The position numbers were made by a program, and so were the translations under genes. From Lysobacteraceae bacterium SCN 69-320 (GTDB lineage Bacteria > Pseudomonadota > Gammaproteobacteria > Xanthomonadales > Rhodanobacteraceae): a stretch of DNA of 64,000 nt. The stretch's first letter is position 1. Each line of letters opens with the position of its first letter. Under the pieces are notes generated by a model. The model did not search any database. It saw nothing but the letters and a program-made list of their open reading frames with translations, and was not told the DNA's origin. Positions 36,875 through 48,116 of the stretch are shown here, in pieces. The stretch spans positions 124,001 through 188,000 of the forward strand of contig MEFP01000030.1 in NCBI GenBank assembly GCA_001725155.1, in the 5' to 3' direction.

Positions 36875-37360
36875 TCAATGGCCGCGGATGCCGTCGTCGC
36901 CGGTGCTGCGCAGGAAGTCGCGCGCGTCGCGGCGCTGGCGCTCGCGCTCGGCGAAGGTGGAGCACTGCTTCTGCTTGCGGTTGGAACCGGTCGGCGAGAC
37001 CTGCTGGCAGATCAGGCGACGGCCGTCCTTCTTGGTCAGGACCGCGTTGACGTCTTCCTGGGCTTCGAGCAGCTTGCCCTTGTCCTCACGGCTCATTTGG
37101 TCGACCGAACTGGTCTTGGCCAGCAGTTCGGCAATCTCGTTCAGGCGCGAATCGACCTGGGCGCGCTCGGCCGCGTCGACGAATTCCCAGCGACCGCCGG
37201 CCTTCATCTGCTGGCGGATCGCCGCTGACTGGTCGTCGAACTTCTCCTTGGTCACGGCCTGCAGGGCCGGATCCAGCTTCTCCGCCGCCATGGCGCCCAT
37301 GGCCAGCGACATACCCACAGCGAACACAACAGCCTTGGCAAAACGCTTCACGTCGCTCAC
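36875..37360 (-). CDS. Small exported protein of unknown function
   Basis: A 161-residue protein with a leader (VKRFAKAVVFAVGMSLAMGAMAA). The helical, charged mature part includes RLICQQVSPTGSNRKQKQC, a Cys pair around a TGS-N motif, followed by a charged C-terminal helix (STFAERERQRRDARDFLR). From memory, related short exported proteins with a TGS-x-K-x-C core occur widely in Xanthomonadaceae. Two GTG starts are possible, 37360 and 37351; the latter has GGAG 9 bases upstream. It lies upstream of the BlaI pair in the same direction. Function unknown. Confidence 0.75.
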   Translation of the reverse strand: MSDVKRFAKAVVFAVGMSLAMGAMAAEKLDPALQAVTKEKFDDQSAAIRQQMKAGGRWEFVDAAERAQVDSRLNEIAELLAKTSSVDQMSREDKGKLLEAQEDVNAVLTKKDGRRLICQQVSPTGSNRKQKQCSTFAERERQRRDARDFLRSTGDDGIRGH

Positions 37361-37548
37361 TCCATCTCAACCGTCGGATACCCAAATCCCCTGCACACCG
37401 TCTTCGGATATCGGCGGGAGACAGCGGCCGGGCGATGCTAGGTAAGCTGGCCCGGGCTTGTCAACGGCAACCTTCGTACGATGACATTCATTGACGAAGG
37501 AGATGCGCGGCGCACGACCAATGGCACATGCGCCGCCGCAACGGATTT

Positions 37549-38445
37549 TCAGGCGCCGCGACGCTTGCGCCGCAGCGCCGCTGCGCAGACGTGGTCGATG
37601 ATGGCGCCGGCGACATCGACGGAAGTCGCCGCCTCGATGCCTTCCAGTCCCGGCGAAGAATTCACTTCGAGCACGAGCGGGCCGCGCTTGGAACGCAACA
37701 GATCGACGCCGGCGACGTTCAGATGCATCGTGCGCGCCGCGAGGATGGCGACTTCCTGCTCACGCGCGGACAGCTCGACCTCGCTGGCGCTGCCGCCGCG
37801 GTGCAGATTGGAGCGGAACTCACCGGCCCGCGCCTGGCGCCGCATCGCCGCGACGACCTTGCCGCCGACGACGAAGCAGCGGATGTCCGCGCCCTTGGCT
37901 TCCTTGATGAACTCCTGCACGAGGAAGTTCGCATACAGCCCGCGGAACGCCTCGATCACGCTCTGCGACGACGAGCGCTTTTCGGCCAGCAGCACGCCCT
38001 GCCCCTGCGAGCCTTCGTTGAGCTTGATCACATGCGGCGGTTCGCCGAGCAGCGCGAGCAGATCGGCCGTGTCGTCGGGGTTGTCGCCGAATACCGTATC
38101 GGGCATGCCGACTTCCTGGCGCGCCAGCAGTTGCAGGCAGCGCAGCTTGTCGCGCGCGCGCAGCACCGCGTCGGAGCTGTTCGGCGTAAAGACGCCCATC
38201 ATCTCGAACTGGCGCAGCACGGCCGTGCCGTAGAACGTGATCGAAGCGCCGATGCGCGGAATTACCGCCGCGTAGTCGGCCAGGCGCTTGCCCTTGTAGT
38301 GGATGCTGAACTCGCCGGGCGCTATGCGCATGTAGCAGCGCAGCGGATCGAGAACCCGCACGCGATGACCGCGCTCGCGGCCGGCCTCGACCAGACGTCG
38401 CGTCGAATACAATTTTGAATTACGCGACAATATTGCAATATTCAT
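37549..38445 (-). CDS. rimK: Ribosomal protein S6 glutamate ligase-type ATP-grasp enzyme
   Basis: A 298-residue ATP-grasp ligase very close to E. coli RimK in length and motif order: [104 protein letters not shown], and the metal-binding [18 protein letters not shown]. RimK adds glutamates to the C-terminus of ribosomal protein S6. The start at 38445 matches the family N-terminus; the open frame upstream is discarded. It is divergent from terC across a 445-base region. Confidence 0.96.
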   Translation of the reverse strand: MNIAILSRNSKLYSTRRLVEAGRERGHRVRVLDPLRCYMRIAPGEFSIHYKGKRLADYAAVIPRIGASITFYGTAVLRQFEMMGVFTPNSSDAVLRARDKLRCLQLLARQEVGMPDTVFGDNPDDTADLLALLGEPPHVIKLNEGSQGQGVLLAEKRSSSQSVIEAFRGLYANFLVQEFIKEAKGADIRCFVVGGKVVAAMRRQARAGEFRSNLHRGGSASEVELSAREQEVAILAARTMHLNVAGVDLLRSKRGPLVLEVNSSPGLEGIEAATSVDVAGAIIDHVCAAALRRKRRGA

Positions 38446-38890
38446 ACGGAACCTTCCGGGCGCCGACGGCCCGCAACGGAGCATCGGAACCGCAGGCGCA
38501 GCGAAGAGGCGACGGCCCGGCCACAGCACCGGCGAGGCCGGACATCCATTCTGTGGCGGCCATGTTGCAGACGGCACCGCGCCGGCACGGCCGCGGCAGC
38601 GCGCGACGATAGCAAGAATGACGGCGCCGGAGCTATCGCCACGCCGCCCCTCGGTGCAGTCCGCACCGCCGCCGAGTCCCGCGTCCTCGCAAGGACTTCA
38701 CATCGGCCTTTGCTAGGCTGCCGCCGCAGGGGATCCCGATCGCCGGAGCGCCGCCAACCGCGGCAGCCGGCGGCGCAGACGCAGCCGGCCGCGGCCGCGC
38801 GGAATCCCCTCATCCAATCCCGTCACCCGCGCCGCGCGTCCTGCGTGCGGCGCGGGTCTGTCTGCACTGCCCTATCGCCCGGAGCGCGTC
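38446..38890. promoter_or_regulatory. Divergent rimK/terC region with structured terC leader
   Basis: No gene is seen. Two long-range stems stand out in front of terC: AGGGGAT (38728-38734) with ATCCCCT (38804-38810), and a strong hairpin ACCCGCGCCGC (38825-38835) with GCGGCGCGGGT (38847-38857) that ends 33 bases before the ATG. TerC genes are often controlled by a manganese (yybP-ykoY) riboswitch; its conserved strings are not visible here, so I do not call one. Confidence 0.4.
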
Positions 38891-39655
38891 ATGGAAATGC
38901 TGGCTCAACCCGAAATCTGGATCGCGCTGGCCACCTTGACGGCGCTGGAGCTCGTGCTCGGCATCGACAACATCATTTTCATCTCGATACTCGCCGGCAA
39001 GCTTCCGCCCGACCAGCGCGACCGGGCGCGCCGCCTCGGTATCGCGCTGGCCGCGATCACCCGTCTGGCCCTGCTGTTCGCGATCTCGTGGATCGTGAGC
39101 CTGACGGCGCCGCTGTTCTCGGTGTTGGAACACCCGATTTCCTGGCGCGACCTGATCCTGATCGGCGGCGGCCTGTTCCTGATCGGCAAGGCCACGCACG
39201 AAATCCACCAGAAACTCGAAGGCGCCTCCGAACACGTCAGCGCCGGCGGCGTGGCGGCGGCCAGCTTCGGCGGCGTCATCGTGCAGATCATGCTGCTCGA
39301 CATCGTGTTCTCGCTGGACTCGATCATCACCGCGGTCGGCATGGTCGAACAGCGCTGGGTCATGTTCGCCGCAATCCTGATCTCGATCGCGTTCATGCTG
39401 CTGTTCGCGCGGCCGATCGGCGAATTCGTCGAGCGTCACCCGACGGTCAAGGTGCTCGCGCTGAGCTTCCTGATCATGATCGGCCTCGTGCTCATGGCCG
39501 ACGGCTTCGGCCAGAAGATTCCGAAGGGCTACATCTACGCGGCGATGGCGTTCTCGGTGTTCGTCGAAATGATCAACCTCTGGATACGCCGCCGCGCGCA
39601 GCAGCAGGTCGAACCGGTCAAGCTGCACGAACGCTACGAGGCCGGCGAGGACTGA
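38891..39655 (+). CDS. TerC/Alx-family integral membrane protein
   Basis: A 254-residue protein with about seven membrane helices and the TerC family signature: TALELVLGIDNIIFISILAG (GIDN motif), the conserved central IVQIMLLDIVFSLDSIITAV (SLDS motif) and ADGFGQKIPKGYIYAAMAFS. It belongs to the YgjT/YegH-type branch proposed to export manganese or stabilise membrane protein export. The C-terminal tail is short and basic. The gene is alone on the plus strand and overlaps the end of the TIR gene by 22 bases (convergent). Confidence 0.93.
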   Translation: MEMLAQPEIWIALATLTALELVLGIDNIIFISILAGKLPPDQRDRARRLGIALAAITRLALLFAISWIVSLTAPLFSVLEHPISWRDLILIGGGLFLIGKATHEIHQKLEGASEHVSAGGVAAASFGGVIVQIMLLDIVFSLDSIITAVGMVEQRWVMFAAILISIAFMLLFARPIGEFVERHPTVKVLALSFLIMIGLVLMADGFGQKIPKGYIYAAMAFSVFVEMINLWIRRRAQQQVEPVKLHERYEAGED

Positions 39656-41055
39656 GGCGCTGCGGCAGCGGCGTCCGGCGTGCTGTCGCAGTCGTCGGCG
39701 GCGGGTTCGCCGAAACCACCGGCCAACAGGCGCTGACGCAGATGAAGGCGCAGCTGCAGCAACGCCGCTGCGGCGCCCGGCAGCGGCGGCGGCGCGTCGA
39801 TCTGCGCCGGGGCGATGGCCGCCTGCCAGAGTTCGGCGCGAAACGGCACCCGTTCCACGGCCGCAGCCGCGCCCGCGAATCGCCCGTTCAACAGTGCATC
39901 GAGCTGGCCCGAATCCAGCTCGAATTCGGAAACCGCGGCGTAGCGCTGCGCCAGGCCGAGGTAGCTCAGACGCCGCGGATCCGCATCCAGGCCGGCCAGG
40001 CTGGACACGATGCGCCATTGCTGCGCGAGCAGGCTGCCGGGTTCGACGCAACGCTGCAGATAGGTCTGCGACGCGACCGCGACCGTATCGAGCGCGGGCA
40101 GCACCAGCACTTCGGCAACCGTGACGTCGCCGGCGCCGTCGGCAACGATGCGGCAGGGTTGCCCGAAACGGCAGTCGCCGCGCCCCATCGTCGCGTTGTC
40201 CGCCGCCCGCTGGCTCTCCAGTCGCACCGAAAAACGGCGGTTCCAGCCCACCATCGCGGCGTAGGTCGCAGCGACATGACTGGTATTGGGCTGGCCGGTC
40301 GCCGGGCCCTGCGCCGCGCCGAACGAGCCGGCCATGCAGACCTCCTCGGCCTGCGCGCTCTGACGAAAGCACAGCAACGGCACCGGCAGCCGCCAGACAC
40401 CCAGGGCCTGCGGATTCCAGGCCTTCCCGTCCGGCGCGCTGGCGCGGATCTCGGCCAGCACGAACACGCCGCGCGGCCAGGTCAGTTCGGTCGGCACAGC
40501 AACTGCGCCGGAACCGCTCGGCAGCGGCAGGCCATGCCGCAACGCGAACGGCAGCAGCGCGACCGCAACGGCTGCGAGCAACCAGCGCCGACGCCGCTGC
40601 CGCGTCGCCTCAGCCCGGACCAGATCGTCGGCAACGGCACCGATGCCGGCAGCGGTCGCCGCCAGGACCGCCGTCCTGTCCTCGGCCAGATCCAGCGGCG
40701 CGCCATCCAGCGGCAGTGCATTGAGCTTGCCGAACGGCGCCCCGCGCCAGCCGCAGCTGCGCAGGATCACCGGCACGACGACAGTGCCGCGCCTGCGGCG
40801 ATTGTCCAGCGCGCGCCACATCTCGCGTGCGCATTCCTCGGAGCCGAGAAACGCCTCGCTGACCAGCAGCACGACGATGCGCGCCCGCTCCAGCGCCGCG
40901 GCAATGTTCGGAAAGATGTCGTCGCCGGCGACCATGCGGCGATCGTGCCAGACATCAAGCAGTCCGCACTCGGCCAGCGGCTGCAGCGCGTCGCACAGCT
41001 CCCGCCGATACGCCTCGTCCCTGTGCGCATAGGAAATGAACAGCGTCGCCGCCAC
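39634..41055 (-). CDS. TIR-domain membrane protein A with unknown C-terminal domain
   Basis: A 473-residue protein from GTG 41055, preceded by GGAGGCGG. Residues 1-140 are a bacterial TIR domain: LFISYAHRDEAY, WHDRRMVAGDDIFPNI, IVVLLVSEAFLGSEECAREM with Glu78 at the usual NADase Glu position. A basic stretch and one membrane helix (157-175, WLLAAVAVALLPFAL) follow. The rest is an extracytoplasmic domain with paired Cys: GRGDCRFGQPCRI, VAEVLVLPALDTV, YLQRCVEPGSLLAQQ. This domain resembles the one in the gene at 42742-44460. NAD-cleaving signalling or abortive infection is possible. The target and trigger are unknown. Confidence 0.85.
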   Translation of the reverse strand: MAATLFISYAHRDEAYRRELCDALQPLAECGLLDVWHDRRMVAGDDIFPNIAAALERARIVVLLVSEAFLGSEECAREMWRALDNRRRRGTVVVPVILRSCGWRGAPFGKLNALPLDGAPLDLAEDRTAVLAATAAGIGAVADDLVRAEATRQRRRRWLLAAVAVALLPFALRHGLPLPSGSGAVAVPTELTWPRGVFVLAEIRASAPDGKAWNPQALGVWRLPVPLLCFRQSAQAEEVCMAGSFGAAQGPATGQPNTSHVAATYAAMVGWNRRFSVRLESQRAADNATMGRGDCRFGQPCRIVADGAGDVTVAEVLVLPALDTVAVASQTYLQRCVEPGSLLAQQWRIVSSLAGLDADPRRLSYLGLAQRYAAVSEFELDSGQLDALLNGRFAGAAAAVERVPFRAELWQAAIAPAQIDAPPPLPGAAAALLQLRLHLRQRLLAGGFGEPAADDCDSTPDAAAAAPQSSPAS

Positions 41056-41344
41056 CGCACCGCCTCCGGCCGCGAGGAGCGGCCCTGGCTTGCAACTGCT
41101 GCAAGTACGGCGGTTATCTCAGTTCGGGCGGCGGAGCGCGAATGGCGCAGGCCCTCGCACGAGAACTGTACGGCGGCTGTGTGCAGATCCGGGAACCGGC
41201 CGTATCCGCAGCGGCCCGACGGCCGGCCTGCAGGGCTCCGGCACCGGACACATGTTCGCCACGCGCGGGCCTGCCTGTCGGTGAAGCCGATACGAGGCGG
41301 AACCTGCGGCCGCCGTGCGGAACCCAGGCCGCCGGCGCGAGGTG

Positions 41345-42400
41345 TCAGCGCCTGTCCGCCAGCCAGGCGTCCAGCCGCGCGCGGCAGCGCGGCGCGATCG
41401 TCTGCGTGCGCGGCTCGTCGAGCGCGGCGCGGAACGTGCGCACCGCCGACACGTAGTCGACACCATGACTGCCGACGCGATCCACGGCCGCCAGCACCCG
41501 TTCGGCCAGCGGATCGAACTCGTCGTCGTGCAGGTAGTGCGCATCGCGCATTTCCCGACGCACGTCCTCGGCCAGCAACACGATGCCATCGCGCAGCGGC
41601 GCGGCCAGCGCCGCCGCATCCGGTGCATCGTTCCAGGCGAGGAACGTCAGCGCCTCGCCACGCCATTCGTTGCGCAGCATGCGCGCAAGCTCGTCGTTGA
41701 GCGCCGGATTCGAGCGCACCTTGCGCAGGGCCAGCTCGCGTATCGCCGGCGTCTCGTAGCGGCTGGTCTGGTTCAGCAGCCGGCCGAGCTGCGTCAGCGG
41801 ATCGAGCGAGGCGACTTCGGCCAGCATCTCGCGGTCGCGCTCGGCGTCGGCCGCCTGCCGTTCCTCGATGCGGCGCACGCTGTCCGCCTGCATCGCTACC
41901 AGCAGCTCGACCAGCAGGCCGGCGCAGATCAGCGCGGCACCGGCGCCGGCCAGCAGCAGCGGCGCTCGGACCAGCGCCGCCGGCAGGGCCGCGCGCCAAG
42001 CCGCATTCAGCGCCAGCGCCGTACCGGCGAGTACGAGCAGCGGCAGCAGATACAGCGCGACGCCGATCAGCGGCCGCAAGGTCCAGGGCATCTGGGCCGG
42101 CGGTTCGCGGTACAGCGCGACGCAGAACACCGTCACCACCGTCACGCACAGAGCCAGCGCGAGCGCGAAGCCGTGCTGCAGGCCGCGGCTGCGCGACAGC
42201 CAGTCGAGACCGCCCCTGACCACCGCCGCTTCAAGCGCGCCGGCCAGCGACAGAGCGAACGGCAAGCCGAGCAGCACGACGAGCATGAGCTTGCCGCCTC
42301 CGCTGGCGCCGCCGTCCTGCTGCGGCGCCAGTGCGAACAGCAGTGCCGCCAGCACGGCGGCGAGACCGAGGCAAAGGTTGCCGAGCACGCTGCTCAACAT
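41345..42400 (-). CDS. Polytopic membrane protein between the two TIR genes
   Basis: A 351-residue protein from ATG 42400 (the frame is open 345 bases upstream without a leader). Five membrane helices occupy the N-terminal half: LCLGLAAVLAALLFALAP, LMLVVLLGLPFALSLAGA, FALALALCVTVVTVFCVALY, LIGVALYLLPLLVLAGTAL and LLLAGAGAALICAGLLVELL. The C-terminal 170 residues are a helical cytoplasmic domain beginning RRIEERQAADAERDREMLAE, of HEAT-like or ligand-sensing character, not recognised. It lies 289 bases upstream of TIR protein A and 341 bases downstream of TIR protein B, all same strand. Probably the third partner of the set; function unknown. Confidence 0.75.
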   Translation of the reverse strand: MLSSVLGNLCLGLAAVLAALLFALAPQQDGGASGGGKLMLVVLLGLPFALSLAGALEAAVVRGGLDWLSRSRGLQHGFALALALCVTVVTVFCVALYREPPAQMPWTLRPLIGVALYLLPLLVLAGTALALNAAWRAALPAALVRAPLLLAGAGAALICAGLLVELLVAMQADSVRRIEERQAADAERDREMLAEVASLDPLTQLGRLLNQTSRYETPAIRELALRKVRSNPALNDELARMLRNEWRGEALTFLAWNDAPDAAALAAPLRDGIVLLAEDVRREMRDAHYLHDDEFDPLAERVLAAVDRVGSHGVDYVSAVRTFRAALDEPRTQTIAPRCRARLDAWLADRR

Positions 42401-42741
42401 CAGCGATGCCTGCAGATTGGTCGCCCGGACAGCCCGGCCACACCGGCGCGCACATCTTGCACGTCGCGCGCAGCGGCGCCGATGCCGATACAACAGCCGC
42501 ACCTGGAAAACGCCGGCCGGCATCGAATCTCGAAACGGAAAACAGACATGTCGATCAGACACCTCGGGGCGGAAAGCGCATGCCGTCGCATTGCGGGGCA
42601 GCGGGACTGCGTCGGCGAATAGAACGCGGCACAGGCGCAACCCGTACATCACACCGTCGACAGTCACGCCCGGCCTGCGCCGGACGCCGCGCGAACGCCT
42701 CGGCGCGGAATACGCCCCCAGCCCCAGTTCCGCGGCGTATT
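42401..42741. other. Gap of 341 bases between the membrane protein and TIR protein B
   Basis: No gene, hairpin or clear promoter was seen. The gap contains only GC-driven open frames. A separate promoter for the membrane protein would have to lie here. Confidence 0.4.
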
Positions 42742-44460
42742 TCACGAACAGGCGTCGATGGCCGGCGCGCGCGCGAGCGCCGCGCGCAGGCGCTGGATGA
42801 GAAGCCGCGCCTCGTCCGGCGCGAACAGGCCGGAGTCGTTCTCCCGCAGCAACCGTGCGGCGCGCTCGAGCACACTGCCGCGAAACAGTTGTTCAAGCGG
42901 CAGCCCGGCGAACGAACCGCGACCGGCGAAAATCTGCTCGATCATGTCGGGAGTCAGTTCGATCGGCTGCGCCGCCGCAAGCGTCTGTGCCATGGCCCTG
43001 TAGCTCATCGTGGCGACATCGACCGGCGGCAGCCCGGCCGCCGCGCGCAGCGCCTGCGCCTGGGCCAGCAGGACGCTGTCGCGCTCGACGCAGCGCGACA
43101 GATAGCGTGCCGTCAGCGCGTCGGTGGACTCGGCCGAAGGCAGTACCAGCACCTCGGCGACGACAGGCCCCTTGCCGCCGACGCGCAGCTGACACGGCAA
43201 GCCGATGCGGCAACGGCCACGACCGAGCTGCGGCGTCGACACCGCCTGCTGGTCTTTCAGCACGACCTCGAATTCGGCACTCCAGGATCCGAGCGATCGG
43301 TAGCGGTCTGCCAGATGACTCGCATCGTCATGCGCCATGACGCGCGAACTGTCCCACGCGTCGACCAGCGTCGGCTTGCAATCTTCCTTCGCTCCGGCGC
43401 TGCGGCGAAAGCACAGGATCAGGTCCGGCAACCGATCGAGTCCGCGGCCGCTGTCCCAGGGCTGCCCCGCAAGGTCGGCAAGACGGACCTCGGCATAGAC
43501 CTGCACGCCGTCGGGCGTGGCGACATCTTCATTACTGGCGCCAGATTCGGCGGTGGCGGCTGTTGCGTTGTCCTGTCCAGCCGATGTCGATGACGTTGGC
43601 TGCTGCGGTCGCTGCCGCGGTGCCGGCTTGTCCGCATCCGGCGCTTGCACGGTTGTCGGATCGGCGACGGCCGGCGTGGTCGTAGCCGGCGGACTGCCAA
43701 CCTGTCCCTGCGGTCGCGACAGGGCAGACCCCGACGGCGTTCCGACAGCCTGTTCGGACGGCTGCCCGTGCCTGGCCACCTGCTCGCGGGCGGTCGGCGG
43801 CACCTCGACAACCCACGCGCCGCGCATCCCCAGACCGACAGCGACGCCGATCGCGACGAGGCTCGCAACACCGAGCAGAATCGCGACACTCACCCGCCGG
43901 AGTCGGCGACGCGGCGTCGGTACCGTTCCACCGTCCGACGGCGATGCCGGCGAGTTCGCCGGCCCGTTCGCCGCCGCCCCCGTCGTCGCCGCGATCGCCT
44001 CCGGCTGCGCCGCAGGCCCCCGCATCCGCGACAGGCGCCGGCGCAGGCCGTCGACGATGTCCAGATAGGCCGCGTCCCGACTCGACCAGAGCTCCACCGC
44101 AATCTGGTCGGTCGGCAGCACATTGAAGGTGGCCAGCGGCGACGCGGTCCAGGCACAGGCGCGCAGGATGACCGGAATGACGACGACCTCGCCGCGCGCG
44201 TGCCGCGCCAGGGCCAGCGACATCTCCTTCGGATAGGCGAACGGCGACGCGAGATAGTCCGAACTGATCAGCAGCAGGATGATGTCGGCGCGATTGAGCT
44301 CCTCGGTGATCAGCTGATGAAAGTCGTCGCCGGGCAGCAGGTGCTTGTCGTACCACAGCGTGATCGAGCCGTCCGTCACGAGCGGACGCAGATGCTTGTC
44401 CAGTTCGCCGACGAAAGCGCGGTCCTGGCTGGCGTAGGAAATGAAGACGTGCCGGCTCAC
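42742..44460 (-). CDS. TIR-domain membrane protein B with unknown C-terminal domain
   Basis: A 572-residue protein. The GTG at 44460 (VSRHVFISYASQ) starts the domain directly. Residues 1-140 are TIR: HVFISYASQDRAF, WYDKHLLPGDDFHQLI, IILLLISSDYLASPFAYPKE with Glu79 at the NADase position. A Pro/Ser linker leads to one membrane helix (190-212, SVAILLGVASLVAIGVAVG), a long Pro/Thr/Ala stalk (PQGQVGSPPATTT onward) and a C-terminal domain related to protein A's: GRGRCRIGLPCQL, VAEVLVLPSAEST, YLSRCVERDSVLLAQ. The Cys pattern suggests an oxidised extracytoplasmic site. Same direction as the membrane protein and TIR A, so a three-gene set is plausible. Confidence 0.85.
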   Translation of the reverse strand: MSRHVFISYASQDRAFVGELDKHLRPLVTDGSITLWYDKHLLPGDDFHQLITEELNRADIILLLISSDYLASPFAYPKEMSLALARHARGEVVVIPVILRACAWTASPLATFNVLPTDQIAVELWSSRDAAYLDIVDGLRRRLSRMRGPAAQPEAIAATTGAAANGPANSPASPSDGGTVPTPRRRLRRVSVAILLGVASLVAIGVAVGLGMRGAWVVEVPPTAREQVARHGQPSEQAVGTPSGSALSRPQGQVGSPPATTTPAVADPTTVQAPDADKPAPRQRPQQPTSSTSAGQDNATAATAESGASNEDVATPDGVQVYAEVRLADLAGQPWDSGRGLDRLPDLILCFRRSAGAKEDCKPTLVDAWDSSRVMAHDDASHLADRYRSLGSWSAEFEVVLKDQQAVSTPQLGRGRCRIGLPCQLRVGGKGPVVAEVLVLPSAESTDALTARYLSRCVERDSVLLAQAQALRAAAGLPPVDVATMSYRAMAQTLAAAQPIELTPDMIEQIFAGRGSFAGLPLEQLFRGSVLERAARLLRENDSGLFAPDEARLLIQRLRAALARAPAIDACS

Positions 44461-45173
44461 CGGCGACTCCGCGATACAGCGATCACCGGCGCGGCCGCCG
44501 CGAGCGCGTTGCCGCAACTACCGCGCCTCGTCGCGCATCCGCGCGGAGCCTTGTCGCGAGCACGGCAAGGGTGCCGGTCCGGCGCCGCTCGTTCGCGTTC
44601 GCGCCGCAAAGACGGCACGTCATCGCGACGCCGGCCTTCGCCGGGGGGCCCGTTCGCGTCAGGCAACAGACGCCGACAGCAGCGAAGTCCGTTCGCCGCA
44701 TCACGAAAGCGCGCGCCCTGCCCGCAGGAATTGCGCCACGCGCATTCGTCCAGGCAGCGCGGCAGACCGACGCAGGATTTCAGCCAACGCGACATGGGAC
44801 AGACGCTCCATCCGGATACGTCCACTGCTGTGCCGCAGCCGCAGGCATCCTCTCAGAAGCTCATCGCCCGGAAGTCCGCCTCGTGCGGGTCCGGGCACCG
44901 ATGCGCCGGCGACTCATCCGCCTGTGGAACTCTCGGAGCGAGGTAACCGGGTACGGCGGCTCAGCGAGCCGGATTGCGTGTCGCGGCGGCGGGCACCGCG
45001 CGGGGCTCCGGCGGCCGCGTCTGCCTCGGCCGGGATGCGGCGACTGCGAGGTCGCCGGCCACAGCCGACGCAAGCAGCAGACAGCGATCAAACACGACGC
45101 TGACGCAACTGCGCCGGTCAGACTCGATGATCGACGGCTGCGCTCCCGGCGAACCGGAAGCGCAGCCGCAGCG
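44461..45173. other. Gap of 713 bases without a supported gene
   Basis: Open frames here show no domain, leader or ribosome site. Repeated GTCATCGCGACGCC-like and GCCGG tracts suggest degenerate dispersed repeat sequence. The promoter of TIR protein B is probably in the first 150 bases. Confidence 0.4.
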
Positions 45174-47304
<2,131 letters not shown>

Positions 47305-48012
47305 GAACCTTCCCCCTGGGTACGAACGGACCGAGTGTAGACGTCACGATGCAAGCACAACAAGCGCACTACGGACTTTGCGCAGGCGTGATAGCTGCGT
47401 CGCTGAAACTGCGCTTTTCACCCAGTTTCGCCGCGGATCGGCATCGAGCAGACATCGGCCAAAAATGATGGCGACGCCACGGATCCGCGCCGCCCGGCGC
47501 CGTGGATATCCGAGCTGATGACGGAAGCTCAGCAGGTACTGCCCCGCACTTCCGAACTCGCTGAGGACGCCGGACGCGACGAATGATCGCGACAGCCCTG
47601 CGGACTGCCGGCGCGAAGTTCGCCTCACCGACGACTGCAACGATGTCGCACCGGAACGGCCGGCCTGAAATATCTCCACCCGCGACGAACACGCGACGAA
47701 TTCCAGCGCGCGGCATCTCCGGAAAGCACTTTCCGCGAACAGATCCGAACAGGGCTGCCCGCCCCGATTTGAGCCACGACAACCAGCAGGATTGCAGGGA
47801 AGGAAGTGGAAGCGACAACACTCGACTGCGCACCCGAGACCGGAGTGGGCAAGAGTGAGAGTGACGGGAACGACCGGTCATCGACACTCCGGGACCATCA
47901 CAGGCGCCCCCTGCGGGGTCGCACGACCGGAGGGTGGAGCGGGCGATGGGAGTTTCGATCCCCGAAACCCAACCAGCTGAAAAACCTGCACTATTTCAGC
48001 CGACGGGCTCGA

Positions 48013-48035
48013 AAATCGATACCCAAATCGATACC
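48013..48035. repeat. 11-bp perfect direct repeat AAATCGATACC
   Basis: Two copies (48013-48023 and 48025-48035) one base apart, at the point where gene content changes to island type. It could be a recombinase or replication-protein binding pair, but nothing links it to a specific protein here. Confidence 0.55.
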
Positions 48036-48083
48036 TAGAACCACCAAGAACGCGGGATGCACTATATCTTGCTGGATATGAAA

Positions 48084-48108
48084 AGGCGCCACGGTTTTGT
48101 TGCGGCGC
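48084..48108 (-). terminator. Terminator of the DUF6573 gene
   Basis: On the leftward strand, GCGCCGC pairs with GTGGCGC (one G-T pair) and is followed by CTTTTC. It lies 9 bases after the stop at 48117. Confidence 0.7.
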
Positions 48109-48116
48109 TCTACCCT

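Larger units (their letters stand above)
47305..48116. other. Gap of 812 bases: end of chromosome-type region and start of the island
   Basis: No supported gene. The segment 47344-47900 holds only GC-driven frames. From about 47900 there are features suggesting a junction: GCTGAAA/TTTCAGC stem at 47976-48000, the AAATCGATACC direct repeat at 48013-48035 and AT-rich sequence. The content right of it is of mobile-island type. Confidence 0.45.

Noticed and set aside
38700-38890. A yybP-ykoY manganese riboswitch before terC
   Set aside because: Hairpins are present but the conserved strings of that class were not found.
47930-47985. A tRNA 3' end as an integration site
   Set aside because: GAGTTTCGATCCCC resembles a T-arm, but no matching acceptor stem or anticodon arm could be drawn over the preceding 75 bases.
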